34,115 nt of DNA. It comes from CAZART01 sp964487555. GTDB lineage: Bacteria; Bacteroidota; Rhodothermia; Rhodothermales; VXPQ01. A program made the translations under genes and the position numbers. The notes beneath the pieces were generated by a model. That model was not told the origin of the DNA. It was given only the letters and a program-made list of their open reading frames with translations, and did not search any database. Of this stretch, positions 15,107 through 23,789 are shown one piece after another. Each line of letters begins with the position of its first letter. The stretch's first letter is position 1. The stretch is taken from assembly GCA_964487555.1 (NCBI GenBank), contig CAZART010000055.1, positions 1 to 34,115 of the forward strand, read 5' to 3'.

Positions 15107-17253
15107 ATCTCAATCCCCCGCGGTGCCATGGGTAGCGAGCGCAGCCGCACGCCGACGGCGTCGAAAACGGCGTTTCCGATCGCCGGAGCGATGCCGATGA
15201 TCGGCGTCTCCCCCGCCCCGGCCGATGGGAGATCCTTCCGGTCGACGAGGACGACCTCCAGCGAGGGCGTGTCGCTGAAACGAGGGACTCGGTATTGTGA
15301 GAGGGTCGCATTCAAAAGTTTGCCGTCCTGGAACTCGATCGATTCGAAGAGGGCACCGCCGATTCCCTGGACGATGCAGCCTTCAATCTGATTTTTCAGA
15401 TGGTTTGGATTGATGACGGCTCCACACTCAAAAGCTTCCACGACGCGGACGACGCGGACCTCGCGAGTCGCCGGATCGACAAAGACCTCGGCGCAGGTGG
15501 CCACGAAGCCTCCTTTCTCCGCGCCGCAGGCGATGCCGAATCCGTGGTCCGGCCGCGGGTTCGTCTCGCCCCATCCGAACGTGGCAGCCGCTGCCTCGAG
15601 GACGGCGCGGAGCCGATCGTCTTTCAGGTTGAGAAGGCGAAAATTGAGAGGATCCATCCCGGCGACGTGCGCGAGTTCGTCCATGTGGGATTCACGGGCG
15701 AAATTGTTCGCCGTCGCGGCGAGGGCTCGGTAGGAGCCCTGACGCAAGGGAGATTCGGCCGGATGGAAGGTGATGCGCTGGTTCGTAATCGCATAGGGCG
15801 TGCGGATGCCTGCTCCTCCGGAATTGTAATTATCGAAGGACCACGCCGAAACACGTCCGTCGTCATCCATTCCGGAGCGAACTTCGATCACGCCGGCAGG
15901 CCGGAAATACGCCCAGGTGAACTCCTCTTCACGGGTCCAGACGAGCTTGACCGGTCTGCCGGCCGCCCTCGCGAGGCGAGCCGCCTCCACCGCCGCATCT
16001 CCGGTATGCTTGCCGCCGTAGGCGGACCCCGTATCGGGCATGATCACGCGGACGCGGTCCTCCTGGATTCCGAACGCCTCGACAAGCTCCTCCCGGACGC
16101 CGAACGGCCGCTGCGTACCGGTCCAGACGGTGAGATTGCCGTCCGTCCACTCGGCCAGCGCCGCACGAGGCTCGAGCGGAACGTGCGCGATGTAAGCGAC
16201 GGTATAGCGCTCGTTGAGGGACTTGTCGGCTTCGCCGAAGCTCCGTTCCACATCGCCCTCCTCATGAGACGAACGTCCACCCCAGCCCCGAGCATCGGAC
16301 GGATGTTCCTTCAGATAGGTGAAGATCTCCTCGTGAGAAGGCTGGGGCGTGGTGTTCCACTCGGCCCGCAGAGCGTCCCTGGCGCGAACGGCGGTCACCG
16401 AATCGGGGGCTGTGACCCCTACGAAGTCTCCATCGCGAACGACGGTCACGCGGGGCATTGCTTCGGCGCGGCTTGCATCGAGGGACGCCAACGTGGCACC
16501 GAAAGCAGGAGGACGCAGCATCACCCCGAAAACCATGTCGGAGATCGCGATATCCGAGACGTACATATGCGATCCCGTCACAAAGGCGCGCCCGTCGACC
16601 TTCGGCGCGGAGATGCCGGCGAGCCTCCAATCGGCAACGGAAGTCAACGGCACGTCGTCAGGAATGACCTCGACGAGCTCTCGTCCACGCGTCAGGTCTC
16701 CGAACGAAAGAACGCGCCCGGCGGACGGATCCGACACCTCGCCGTCACTCACGACAAGGCCTGAGCGCTCCGCGCTCCATTCCTCCGCCGCGAGATCGAG
16801 GAGCATCTCGCGCGCGGCCGCCGCGGCTCGGCGGAGCTGCGGACTCATGTCGGGCGTCGTCCGGCTTCCGAACGTGCCCCTGTCGTAGGGCGTGAGATCC
16901 GTATCTCCCATAATCATGCGGATGGAATCCATCGGTAATCGGAGCTCTTCGGCGACCACCTGAGCGAGCGACGTGCGGATGTTCTGCCCAACCTCGACCT
17001 TACCGGTGTACACGATGACCGATCCGTTCTCTCTGATATGCAACCACGCCCCGATCGCATCGGTGTCCGCAGCAACGTCCTCTGGTCCGGCCAGAACGGC
17101 CGCCCCGCCGGAGACGCAGATCACGCCGATGCCGCCCCCGAACATTTTCAGAAATTGGCGGCGGTTTATATCAAACCGGCGTGTGAAAGGCTCCGGAGCG
17201 TCGCTGCGATTCGGAGACGCGTGATACATCGGATCTTGCTTCTGCATCGTCAT
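15103..17253 (-). CDS. Molybdopterin hydroxylase large subunit, IorB-type
   Basis: From ATG 17253 this is a 716-residue protein with a twin-arginine signal (NRRQFLKMFGGGIGV). The molybdenum-cofactor part of the xanthine dehydrogenase/isoquinoline 1-oxidoreductase beta family follows. GKVEVGQNIRTSLAQVVAEE, AGISAPKVDGRAFVTGSHMY, PLEPRAALAEW and GSAYGGKHTGDAAVEAARLA are present, and the catalytic Glu is expected in GAGETPIIGIAPAIGNA near the C-terminus. It hydroxylates or oxidises an aldehyde or N-heterocycle with electrons leaving through the 2Fe-2S subunit. ATG 17253 is chosen because it forms an ATGA overlap with the upstream stop; the open frame extends to 17322. No FAD subunit or cytochrome gene is linked, so the electron acceptor is unknown. 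Confidence 0.92.
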   Translation of the reverse strand: MTMQKQDPMYHASPNRSDAPEPFTRRFDINRRQFLKMFGGGIGVICVSGGAAVLAGPEDVAADTDAIGAWLHIRENGSVIVYTGKVEVGQNIRTSLAQVVAEELRLPMDSIRMIMGDTDLTPYDRGTFGSRTTPDMSPQLRRAAAAAREMLLDLAAEEWSAERSGLVVSDGEVSDPSAGRVLSFGDLTRGRELVEVIPDDVPLTSVADWRLAGISAPKVDGRAFVTGSHMYVSDIAISDMVFGVMLRPPAFGATLASLDASRAEAMPRVTVVRDGDFVGVTAPDSVTAVRARDALRAEWNTTPQPSHEEIFTYLKEHPSDARGWGGRSSHEEGDVERSFGEADKSLNERYTVAYIAHVPLEPRAALAEWTDGNLTVWTGTQRPFGVREELVEAFGIQEDRVRVIMPDTGSAYGGKHTGDAAVEAARLARAAGRPVKLVWTREEEFTWAYFRPAGVIEVRSGMDDDGRVSAWSFDNYNSGGAGIRTPYAITNQRITFHPAESPLRQGSYRALAATANNFARESHMDELAHVAGMDPLNFRLLNLKDDRLRAVLEAAAATFGWGETNPRPDHGFGIACGAEKGGFVATCAEVFVDPATREVRVVRVVEAFECGAVINPNHLKNQIEGCIVQGIGGALFESIEFQDGKLLNATLSQYRVPRFSDTPSLEVVLVDRKDLPSAGAGETPIIGIAPAIGNAVFDAVGVRLRSLPMAPRGIEM

Positions 17254-17720
17254 CCGGTACCTCCTTGCGTCGCCGCGTGCTGTATGGCGCTGATGATCCT
17301 GGAATAGGTACCGCAGCGGCAAACGTTGCGGTCCATGAACGCGACGACATCAGCCCTCCTTGGGGCGGGATCCTCCTTCAGAAGGGCCACACCGGATATC
17401 ACCATGCCCGGCGTGCAATAGCCGCACTGGACGGCATCGACTTCGATAAATGCCTCTTGAAGTGGATGAAGCCGGCCGTTCTGCTCGATGCCTTCAATGG
17501 TTGTGATCTCGTGTTCAGCGGCGTCCCCTACTTGCGTAACGCACGCCGGCGTCGCGGACCCTCCAAGGAGCACCATGCATGCACCACACTGGCCTTCTCC
17601 GCAGCCGTACTTGCTGCCCGTGAGGCCGAGGTCATGGCGGAGCACCGAGAGAAGCGAACGCTCGGGATCCACGTCGAGCTCGTAGGGCATTCCGTTTACG
17701 AGGAGTTTTACCACCGGCAT
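17250..17720 (-). CDS. (2Fe-2S)-binding small subunit, IorA-type
   Basis: This 156-residue protein has two [2Fe-2S] domains. The plant-ferredoxin-like N-half has GCGEGQCGACMVLLGG and a fourth Cys in ATPACV. The helical C-half has VQCGYCTPGM and NRNVCRCGTY-type spacing (DRNVCRCGTYSRII). It has the usual length for IorA/CoxS-type subunits. It carries electrons from the molybdenum subunit encoded immediately downstream with an ATGA overlap. It has no signal peptide, so it is presumably exported by hitchhiking with the Tat-tagged large subunit. It is divergent from the DUF2270 gene. Confidence 0.95.
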   Translation of the reverse strand: MPVVKLLVNGMPYELDVDPERSLLSVLRHDLGLTGSKYGCGEGQCGACMVLLGGSATPACVTQVGDAAEHEITTIEGIEQNGRLHPLQEAFIEVDAVQCGYCTPGMVISGVALLKEDPAPRRADVVAFMDRNVCRCGTYSRIISAIQHAATQGGTG

Positions 17721-17877
17721 GTGCCCACCTCCGAATCAAGAAACACAAGATCATCTTCAGCAGAATATGAATATCGTAAGCCTCAATAAAAGGCAAATTG
17801 AGGCAACGACCGACATCTGTCGCCGATACGCCGTCTTGTGTGGCGGATCAAACCATTGGATGTCGGCAACGTTTAAG
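17721..17877. promoter_or_regulatory. Divergent promoter region, iorA-like / DUF2270
   Basis: These 157 bp lie between divergent genes and are less GC-rich than the surroundings (for example the AT-rich run at 17765-17795). They must carry the promoter of the molybdenum-hydroxylase operon and probably that of the DUF2270 gene. No exact -35/-10 elements can be assigned. Confidence 0.35.
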
Positions 17878-18615
17878 ATGGCACGCAATACTAACGCCCT
17901 CTCGATCGACATGGAGAAGCAATACGAGGAGTACCCGGCCCCGGACGTCACGACGTCACAGTACGTCAGCACGATGACGCACTTCTACCGGGGTGAGCTG
18001 GGGCGTATGATGGAGTGGCGCAGGCGATTTGATGCGACGGCAAACTGGGCGATCGTCGGCACCGGATCGCTTTTTGCATTCGCCGTTCGCAATGCCGACA
18101 TGCTGAACGAAGCCATGTTGATCAATCTCATCGTACTCGGCTTTTTCTCCTTTATCGAAGCGCGTCGCTACCGCTTTTACGACGCATTTCGCGCCCGCGT
18201 TCGGATGCTCGAGGTCCACTTTATCGCCCCGACGCTCATCGGGGGCGAGCGTCGACCGCTGGAGGGGGAATGGCGTACGCATCTCGTTGAAGATCTGATC
18301 ATGCCGTCCTCGAAATGCACCTTTGCTTTTGCCCTCGGGAGACGCTTCCGGCATATCTACGGTGCCCTGCATCTTTTCGTACTATTCGGATGGGGTGCCC
18401 TTGCGTCCTTCGACGCGAGATCGCTTGGAGGCTGGGTGAATTCATTCGAACTCGGCCGCATGGCCGGGTGGATGGTCCTAATGCTCGTGGCGCTATACTT
18501 CTCAGGGCTCGTGATTGCGATCGTACGCAGCGGCGCACTGGGCGCAGAGAGCGGCGAGGTTCGGCGGTATCAACGTGGCGTCCAGTGGAGCTCGCTGCTC
18601 TCCGAAAAGGATTGA
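17878..18615 (+). CDS. DUF2270 family membrane protein
   Basis: About 245 residues from ATG 17878 (open frame to 17719; ATG 17911 also plausible, and no start has a clear ribosome site). The DUF2270 signature MTHFYRGELGRMMEWRRRFD precedes the first membrane helix (WAIVGTGSLFAFAV). A second helix (MLINLIVLGFFSFIEARRYR) and a soluble loop with HFIAPTLIGG and LVEDLIMPS follow. Two further helices (IYGALHLFVLFGW and MAGWMVLMLVALYFSGLVIA) end the domain. Function is unknown. The upstream 50 codons lack the codon pattern of the rest, so a later start was preferred. It converges on the SLC13 gene with a 24-bp gap. Confidence 0.8.
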   Translation: MARNTNALSIDMEKQYEEYPAPDVTTSQYVSTMTHFYRGELGRMMEWRRRFDATANWAIVGTGSLFAFAVRNADMLNEAMLINLIVLGFFSFIEARRYRFYDAFRARVRMLEVHFIAPTLIGGERRPLEGEWRTHLVEDLIMPSSKCTFAFALGRRFRHIYGALHLFVLFGWGALASFDARSLGGWVNSFELGRMAGWMVLMLVALYFSGLVIAIVRSGALGAESGEVRRYQRGVQWSSLLSEKD

Positions 18616-18639
18616 GACCGCAGGCAGGCAGGCTGCGCG

Positions 18640-20406
18640 CTAAAGCGGCCAGAAAAACAGGATGAGCGGCACACCGACGGCCGTAACCAGAACGGATAGC
18701 GGGAGCCCGAATCGCCAGTAGTCGCTGAATTTGTATCCTCCCGGTCCCATGACCAGCGTGTTGGACTGGTGTCCGATGGGTGTGAGAAACGCCGAGGAAG
18801 CGCCCACGGCCACGGCCATCAGAAAGGCATCCGGCGACGCCTCAAGCGTCGCCGCGACGTGCAGCGCGATAGGTGCCATTAAGACCGCCGCCGCTTTGTT
18901 GACCAGATTGGCGAGCAGCATCGAACTTACCAGAACCGCCGTCAACGTAGTCCATGCGGGTACTTGCGCTCCGATTCCAACCAGCAGACCGGCTATCGAA
19001 TCGGCGCCTCCGCTCGTCTCGAGGGCGCCGGCCACGGGCAGAATCGCACCTAGCAAAACGATCACGGGCCAGTCGATGCTGGTATAGAGCTCGCGGAGCG
19101 AGATCAGGCCCACCATTACCATGACCACGGCGGCGGCGGTTATCGCGAGCTCGATCGGGAGGATTCCGCCCGCTGCGGCTCCCAGTGCGCTCCCGAACAC
19201 CAGAATCGCCAGTACGACGTGCCGGCGACGGCCAAAGCGAATCGCCTTTTCGCTGATGGGCACGATGCCCAGCGCGGCCACCGGATCGAAGCTCGACTCG
19301 CGCCGTCCCTGCAAAAGAAGGATGTCGCCCGGCCGAAGCTGGACGTCCCTCAAGCGCGCCTTCAAACGACGGCCTTGCCGAGCCACGGCCAGCAGATTGA
19401 TGCCGTAGCGATGCCGCAGCGCCAGCTCGCCGGCGGTGCGCCAGCTGGCGGGCGAGTCGACCGTCACGACGGCCTCTCGGACGCTCGCACCCTCAACGCT
19501 CAGGCTTTCATCGCCGTCCTCATCGTCGAGAAGCTCGATTCCGGCCGTCTCCGAAAGGATCTTCAGATCGTCAGGACTCACTTCGACGATCAGCACGTCC
19601 CCGGCCTGCAGCATCTCATCTACGGGCGGCGCGAACGCACGGCGGCCGCTGCGGGCGATACCGACCACGACGAGATCGGCATCGAGGACGTCCATGGCTT
19701 CCGGAATTGATTTGCCCGCGATGGGCGAATCCTCGAGAATGCGTATCTCGCTCGTATACTCGGCGATACTAAACACTTCATCTCGCGAGGCCTGGCCCTC
19801 TCGGCGCGGTATGAGGCGCCAACCGACCAACCAGATGAAGACGAGACCGGTCATCATCACACCGAGACCCACCGGGGCGAAGTCGAAGACGGAGAACGGT
19901 TCGCCGGCCGCCTCAGCGCGAAACGTCGAGACGATGATGTTGGGTGGAGTACCAATGAGGGTCACCAGACCACCCAACAAAGAGCCGAAGGCCAGCGGCA
20001 TCAGCAGTGGCGAAGGAGAGCGGTTCTCGCGGCGGGCGGTCTGTATCGCCACCGGCATTAACATGGCCAGCGCACCGATGTTGTTCATGAATGCCGACAA
20101 CACGGCGACGACGCCGCTTAGCGCGGCGACCTGGCGCGAAATCTCACTCCCTACGCGAGCCAGCACTTTCCCCATGAGATCCACGACTCCGGCATTGACG
20201 AGGCCGCGGCTGGCAACCAGGACGGCGGCTACCGTGATGACGGCCGGATGGCTGAACCCGTCGAACGCCTCGTCCGTCGGGACCGCGCCTCCGATTGTTA
20301 GGACGAGGAGCGACAGGAGCGCCACGACGTCGTAGCGCGGTCTTCCGATGACGAAAAAGACGAGAGCGGCGAAGAGAACGCCGAAAACCAGGATTTGATC
20401 GTCCAT
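18640..20406 (-). CDS. SLC13/DASS-type transporter with two RCK-C (TrkA_C) domains
   Basis: This 588-residue multi-pass membrane protein starts at ATG 20406. Membrane segments begin at DDQILVFGVLFAALVFFVIG. The N-terminal substrate/Na motif is in AFMNNIGALAMLMPVAI with LIGTPPNIIVS. The central cytoplasmic part holds two TrkA_C domains (RILEDSPIAGKSIPEA onward, then INLLAVARQGRRLKARL and LRPGDILLLQG). The second half repeats the transporter fold with NLVNKAAAVLMAPIAL and TPIGHQSNTLVMGPGGY. Proteins of this shape carry sulfate, phosphate or dicarboxylates; the substrate is not readable. It starts 8 bp after the phosphodiesterase stop, so the two form an operon. The frame is open to 20577 but overlaps that gene. 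Confidence 0.9.
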   Translation of the reverse strand: MDDQILVFGVLFAALVFFVIGRPRYDVVALLSLLVLTIGGAVPTDEAFDGFSHPAVITVAAVLVASRGLVNAGVVDLMGKVLARVGSEISRQVAALSGVVAVLSAFMNNIGALAMLMPVAIQTARRENRSPSPLLMPLAFGSLLGGLVTLIGTPPNIIVSTFRAEAAGEPFSVFDFAPVGLGVMMTGLVFIWLVGWRLIPRREGQASRDEVFSIAEYTSEIRILEDSPIAGKSIPEAMDVLDADLVVVGIARSGRRAFAPPVDEMLQAGDVLIVEVSPDDLKILSETAGIELLDDEDGDESLSVEGASVREAVVTVDSPASWRTAGELALRHRYGINLLAVARQGRRLKARLRDVQLRPGDILLLQGRRESSFDPVAALGIVPISEKAIRFGRRRHVVLAILVFGSALGAAAGGILPIELAITAAAVVMVMVGLISLRELYTSIDWPVIVLLGAILPVAGALETSGGADSIAGLLVGIGAQVPAWTTLTAVLVSSMLLANLVNKAAAVLMAPIALHVAATLEASPDAFLMAVAVGASSAFLTPIGHQSNTLVMGPGGYKFSDYWRFGLPLSVLVTAVGVPLILFFWPL

Positions 20407-20414
20407 AAAAGCGG

Positions 20415-22097
20415 CTACCGAGACAGCAGCTGCAAGATAAGCGGCATCGCATCCATCTGCGAAGGATTTCCCCGACGCCCTCCGCGAACGATCTTCTGAA
20501 GGGATGATCCTGAGTCGGCGCCGTGCGCAAGAACGAATATGATGCGGCTGTCTTCCCGATTGGCGCTTCCGTGCCACACGTGATACGGTTCGCCGAAATA
20601 CGTACGGTCCTCGATAGGATCGACAAGGCGCATGCGCGAGAGTAGAAGAACGTCGCCCGCCAGGTACCCGTACGGGCCCGTGGCCAGGTCGTTCAGGCGT
20701 TTTTCGAGATCGAGCAGATCAGGTCTCGGCATGCGGTCCAGATAGACGCCGATCGGGACCAAGCGCTCGCCATCGAATACCTGAAACGGCGGCGCATCCT
20801 CACCGGGAGCCGCTCCCGAGCGGGCGAGAATGAGATCAAGGGTACCTTCAAGCCGCGGAATGTGTGCTCCCGTGCGATTCGCGTCGTCGAAGATACGGAC
20901 CGCCGCAAGGAGATCCTCATCTACCCGCGGCGGACGCGACCAGTCACACGGCATGCCTGCATCCGGGCACGTCGAGCGATCGGCGAGGTAGACGTTCCCC
21001 ATCCCACCCTGCATGGCGAGTACCGCCTGGAAATCGTTATCGTCGTCGTCGATCTTGAGCGCTCGGGGGCGTACGCGAAAGCCGGCCTTTCTGAGCAGCG
21101 CCGGCGGCTGATCGTCTTCCTCACGCCAGAGCGAATTGCCTGGCTTCGGCAGGACGGGCGTGTTGCCGTGATCCGAAACGAAGAGGACATACGTCCGCTC
21201 AAGCACCTCGTCCTCCTCGTAGAGATCGAGCACCTCCCCGACGGCGGGGTCGATGACCCGTTCGAGATAGCGCTGCTGGCTTTCGATCGGCGACGGGGCG
21301 ATGTGCGTGAACAGATCGATGCCCGGAAAATAGACGACCTGAAGATCCGCGATACCGTACCGGTCGAGACTCTCGTCGAGTGACTTGATCGAGATCTCGT
21401 CCAGCTTTTCATAGAACCTATGTTCGGCTGAGTCCGCCCCGAAGACGTCGGCAAGCGCGACATTGAAAAGCGTGCCGAACGGCTCAATCTCGGGGATGTT
21501 GATCATGTCGGCACCCCGGTAAACGTGCAGGAGGGATACGTGCGCACGGACGCCGGCGCGCTCAAACAGGGTGGGCACGCGAATGAACGCCCCGAGCCGA
21601 TCTTCGTTGTAACTTCCGAGCACCTGATATCGACGATCGGTGGAGACCGGATTTGGCGCGTGAAAGCTGAGGGTCTTCCGATCAAACCATTCATTGCCCG
21701 GTACGCCGGTTTTGCCCGGCGGCTCGCCGGTAAACGTCGAGGTCCACGCCGCAGTCGTACTTGACGGTAGCACGCTCAGCACGTCGGACGCCGAATACGC
21801 GTGATCGAACGTGCCCTCCTCCTGCGTCTCCGCTCCCATGAAGTTCGCCGTACGCGTCATTCGACCCGACCGCACGGCCTCCAGAAAATCGTCGTGACCG
21901 ACCCCATCCAGCGCGAATATCAGAACGCGCGTGCCACCACGAATTTCCCGCATCGGCTTGCGGAGCACGCGATCTCCGTCTTCGCCGACGATCGATACCG
22001 CCTCCCGAGCGGATCGGCTCGATAACAAAACGCAGCCGTTCAGCGTCGCGAGAACCAGCAGCATCCAGAGCGGCAGACGTACAAGCGATCCCATCAT
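20415..22097 (-). CDS. Alkaline-phosphatase-superfamily phosphodiesterase, lipoprotein
   Basis: A 560-residue protein beginning with a hydrophobic signal ending LATLNGC, a probable lipoprotein site. The type I phosphodiesterase/nucleotide pyrophosphatase fold shows RVLIFALDGVGHDDFLEA (first metal Asp), the nucleophile region SSTTAAWTSTFTGEPPGKTG (Thr), VYFPGIDLFTHIAP and VSDHGNTPVLP (metal Asp/His), plus a late HVWHGSAN. It should hydrolyse phosphodiester, phosphate or sulfate esters in the envelope. The linked SLC13 transporter could take up the released anion or acid. A second ATG (22094) follows the first. Confidence 0.85.
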   Translation of the reverse strand: MMGSLVRLPLWMLLVLATLNGCVLLSSRSAREAVSIVGEDGDRVLRKPMREIRGGTRVLIFALDGVGHDDFLEAVRSGRMTRTANFMGAETQEEGTFDHAYSASDVLSVLPSSTTAAWTSTFTGEPPGKTGVPGNEWFDRKTLSFHAPNPVSTDRRYQVLGSYNEDRLGAFIRVPTLFERAGVRAHVSLLHVYRGADMINIPEIEPFGTLFNVALADVFGADSAEHRFYEKLDEISIKSLDESLDRYGIADLQVVYFPGIDLFTHIAPSPIESQQRYLERVIDPAVGEVLDLYEEDEVLERTYVLFVSDHGNTPVLPKPGNSLWREEDDQPPALLRKAGFRVRPRALKIDDDDNDFQAVLAMQGGMGNVYLADRSTCPDAGMPCDWSRPPRVDEDLLAAVRIFDDANRTGAHIPRLEGTLDLILARSGAAPGEDAPPFQVFDGERLVPIGVYLDRMPRPDLLDLEKRLNDLATGPYGYLAGDVLLLSRMRLVDPIEDRTYFGEPYHVWHGSANREDSRIIFVLAHGADSGSSLQKIVRGGRRGNPSQMDAMPLILQLLSR

Positions 22098-22412
22098 GCT
22101 CTCGAAAACCTGGAGACGTCAGGAAGGAAAGCATACAATAGTACTTGCCCTGGTGGGTTTCCTCCAGATCGGAGAGCTATGCTTCGTGAGGGGATGGTTA
22201 CAACAAAGGAGACCGTTCGACAGGACGGATCTATCGGAATCCGCAAGCATGCGGGCGGCCCGGCATGTAACATGCCTGCGAATTACGCTCGCGACGGAGC
22301 ATCGCATTCGCAAATCCGTGTTAAGATCGTGATTTCATAAACCGACCTCGCGGAAAATGGAGGGCGGATTGATCCTGGTTTCCAGAACGCTCGGTACCGG
22401 AGAGACACACAC
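22098..22412. other. Intergenic, contains one operator-like palindrome
   Basis: These 315 bases lie between the divergent phosphodiesterase and tiny membrane protein genes. No coding sequence was recognised. A 7-1-7 inverted repeat is present at 22262-22276. Promoters for both directions must lie here. Confidence 0.45.
22262..22276. promoter_or_regulatory. 15-bp odd palindrome, possible operator
   Basis: GGCATGT and ACATGCC form a perfect inverted repeat around a single A. Odd palindromes with 7-bp arms are typical protein-dimer sites. It lies 137 bp before the small membrane protein gene and 165 bp before the phosphodiesterase start. No regulator can be named. Confidence 0.35.
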
Positions 22413-22562
22413 ATGAAGAAATATATCATTGCGGCCGTCCTGCTCGTCATCATCGCCGGTCTCGTCTGGCTCGTGTGGATTCAGACGAAGCTGCTCGCCG
22501 TCACACTCGGACTCCTGATCCTGTTCCTCGTGGCCCTTTATTTCGTGCTGAAGCGGATGTAG
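22413..22562 (+). CDS. Tiny two-helix membrane protein (49 residues)
   Basis: The gene starts at ATG 22413 (MKKYIIAAVLLVIIAGLVWL) and stops at TAG 22560. It encodes 49 residues that are almost entirely hydrophobic: helix 1 at about 4-22, a short polar turn (IQTK), helix 2 at about 28-46 (AVTLGLLILFLVALYFVL), and a basic end (KRM). GGAGAG lies 8 bases upstream of the ATG, a better ribosome site than most genes here. It ends 3 bp before the convergent symporter gene's stop. No family was recognised. Candidates are a holin-like, toxin-like or transporter-accessory microprotein. Confidence 0.75.
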   Translation: MKKYIIAAVLLVIIAGLVWLVWIQTKLLAVTLGLLILFLVALYFVLKRM

Positions 22563-22565
22563 GTT

Positions 22566-23789
22566 CTAACCGGCCGGAATGGCGTCTGCGCTTTCCGTCT
22601 CTTCCACTTTATCATCAAACATGAGGTAGAAGAACAGCGCGAACACCAGTGACGCCGCGGCACAGACGCCCCAGAAGAGGCGCCAGTCCGGCGGCGTGAG
22701 CGTGCCGCCGTCTCCGAGTGTATTGACGAACACGCCGGAGCCCTGCGTCCCGATCAGAAATCCGACGCCATAGGTAAGTAAGACGAGCAAACCCTGCACC
22801 TGGCCCCGGATTTCCGGCGAGGTTTTATTGTCGATGTAGATCTGCCCGGTGACGAAGAAGAAGTCGAAGCAGATTCCATGGACGAGGATGCCGATGAGGA
22901 TCATCCAGTAGATGCCGCCGACGGCCGCCCCCGCAAACACCGCGAAGCGGATGAACCAGGCGAGCATTCCGATAAAGAGCATCCACTTAACCCCAAGCCT
23001 CCGAAAGAAAAACGGAATGGAGAGCATAAATATGATCTCGGACATCTGGCCGAACGTCATCTGAAAGGCCGGATTCTCTATGTCGACGGCAGCCAGATAG
23101 ACGGGAGCATAGGGGAAGTAGATGCCGAACGCGATATACGTCAGCATCGCGCAGAACAGGAAGACGATGAAGGACCTGGTCCTGAGCTGCCTCAGCGCTT
23201 CGATCCCGACGATCTCTCTCCAGGAGGTTTTTTTGCCGGCAGACGGCGGCGGCGTTTTCGGTAAGGTGAAGCTGTAGAGGCCCAGGAAGAGCGATGCTCC
23301 GGCCGCGACGTAGAGCGGCGTTGATTCAAAGTCGGCATGCAGGGTTCGGCTGACCACGATGCCCGCTGCGATCCAGCCGAACGTGCCGAAGACGCGCACG
23401 ACGGGGAACTCTTTTTCCTTATGCACGAGGTGGTGAAAGGCAAGCGACGCGGTCAGTCCGATCGTGGGGAAATAGCACAGCGCGTGGACACCTAACAGCC
23501 CGAGAAAAATCGGCGTGCCGGCGAAACTCGGCATCAGCAGGAGGGCGAGTCCTCCGACGACGCAAAGCACACCCAGGACCTTCTCTGAATGGAAGAACCG
23601 GTCGGCCACCATCCCCAGGAAGAACGGAGCAACGACCGCGGCGACCGGCCCCAGCGAATACGCCAGCGGGATGAGCTCGCCCATCCCGATCGTGCCCATG
23701 TAGTTGCCGAGGGTGGTTCCCCACGCGCCCCAGATGAAGTACTGGACGAACATCATCAGGGACAGCCGCGAGGTTAGGGGAAGATTCAT
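22566..23789 (-). CDS. Nucleoside/sugar:H+ symporter, MFS (NupG type)
   Basis: From ATG 23789 the product is 407 residues with twelve membrane helices. The N-terminal MMFVQYFIWGAWGTTLGNYM is typical of nucleoside:H+ symporter family MFS proteins (NupG/XapB relatives). GMVADRFFHSEKVLG supplies the MFS loop 2-3 signature. GQIYIDNKTSPEIRGQVQGL lies late in the protein, also family-like. It probably imports a nucleoside, nucleobase-sugar or related polyol by proton symport. In this lineage such transporters often accompany DUF1080 and TIM-barrel isomerase genes like those 6-12 kb away. The frame extends to 23882; ATG 23789 fits the family start. No Shine-Dalgarno is present. Confidence 0.88.
   Translation of the reverse strand: MNLPLTSRLSLMMFVQYFIWGAWGTTLGNYMGTIGMGELIPLAYSLGPVAAVVAPFFLGMVADRFFHSEKVLGVLCVVGGLALLLMPSFAGTPIFLGLLGVHALCYFPTIGLTASLAFHHLVHKEKEFPVVRVFGTFGWIAAGIVVSRTLHADFESTPLYVAAGASLFLGLYSFTLPKTPPPSAGKKTSWREIVGIEALRQLRTRSFIVFLFCAMLTYIAFGIYFPYAPVYLAAVDIENPAFQMTFGQMSEIIFMLSIPFFFRRLGVKWMLFIGMLAWFIRFAVFAGAAVGGIYWMILIGILVHGICFDFFFVTGQIYIDNKTSPEIRGQVQGLLVLLTYGVGFLIGTQGSGVFVNTLGDGGTLTPPDWRLFWGVCAAASLVFALFFYLMFDDKVEETESADAIPAG

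Noticed and set aside
17719..17877. Longer N-terminus for the DUF2270 protein
   Set aside because: The extra residues lack the composition of the rest, and the region must hold the divergent promoter of the molybdenum-hydroxylase operon.
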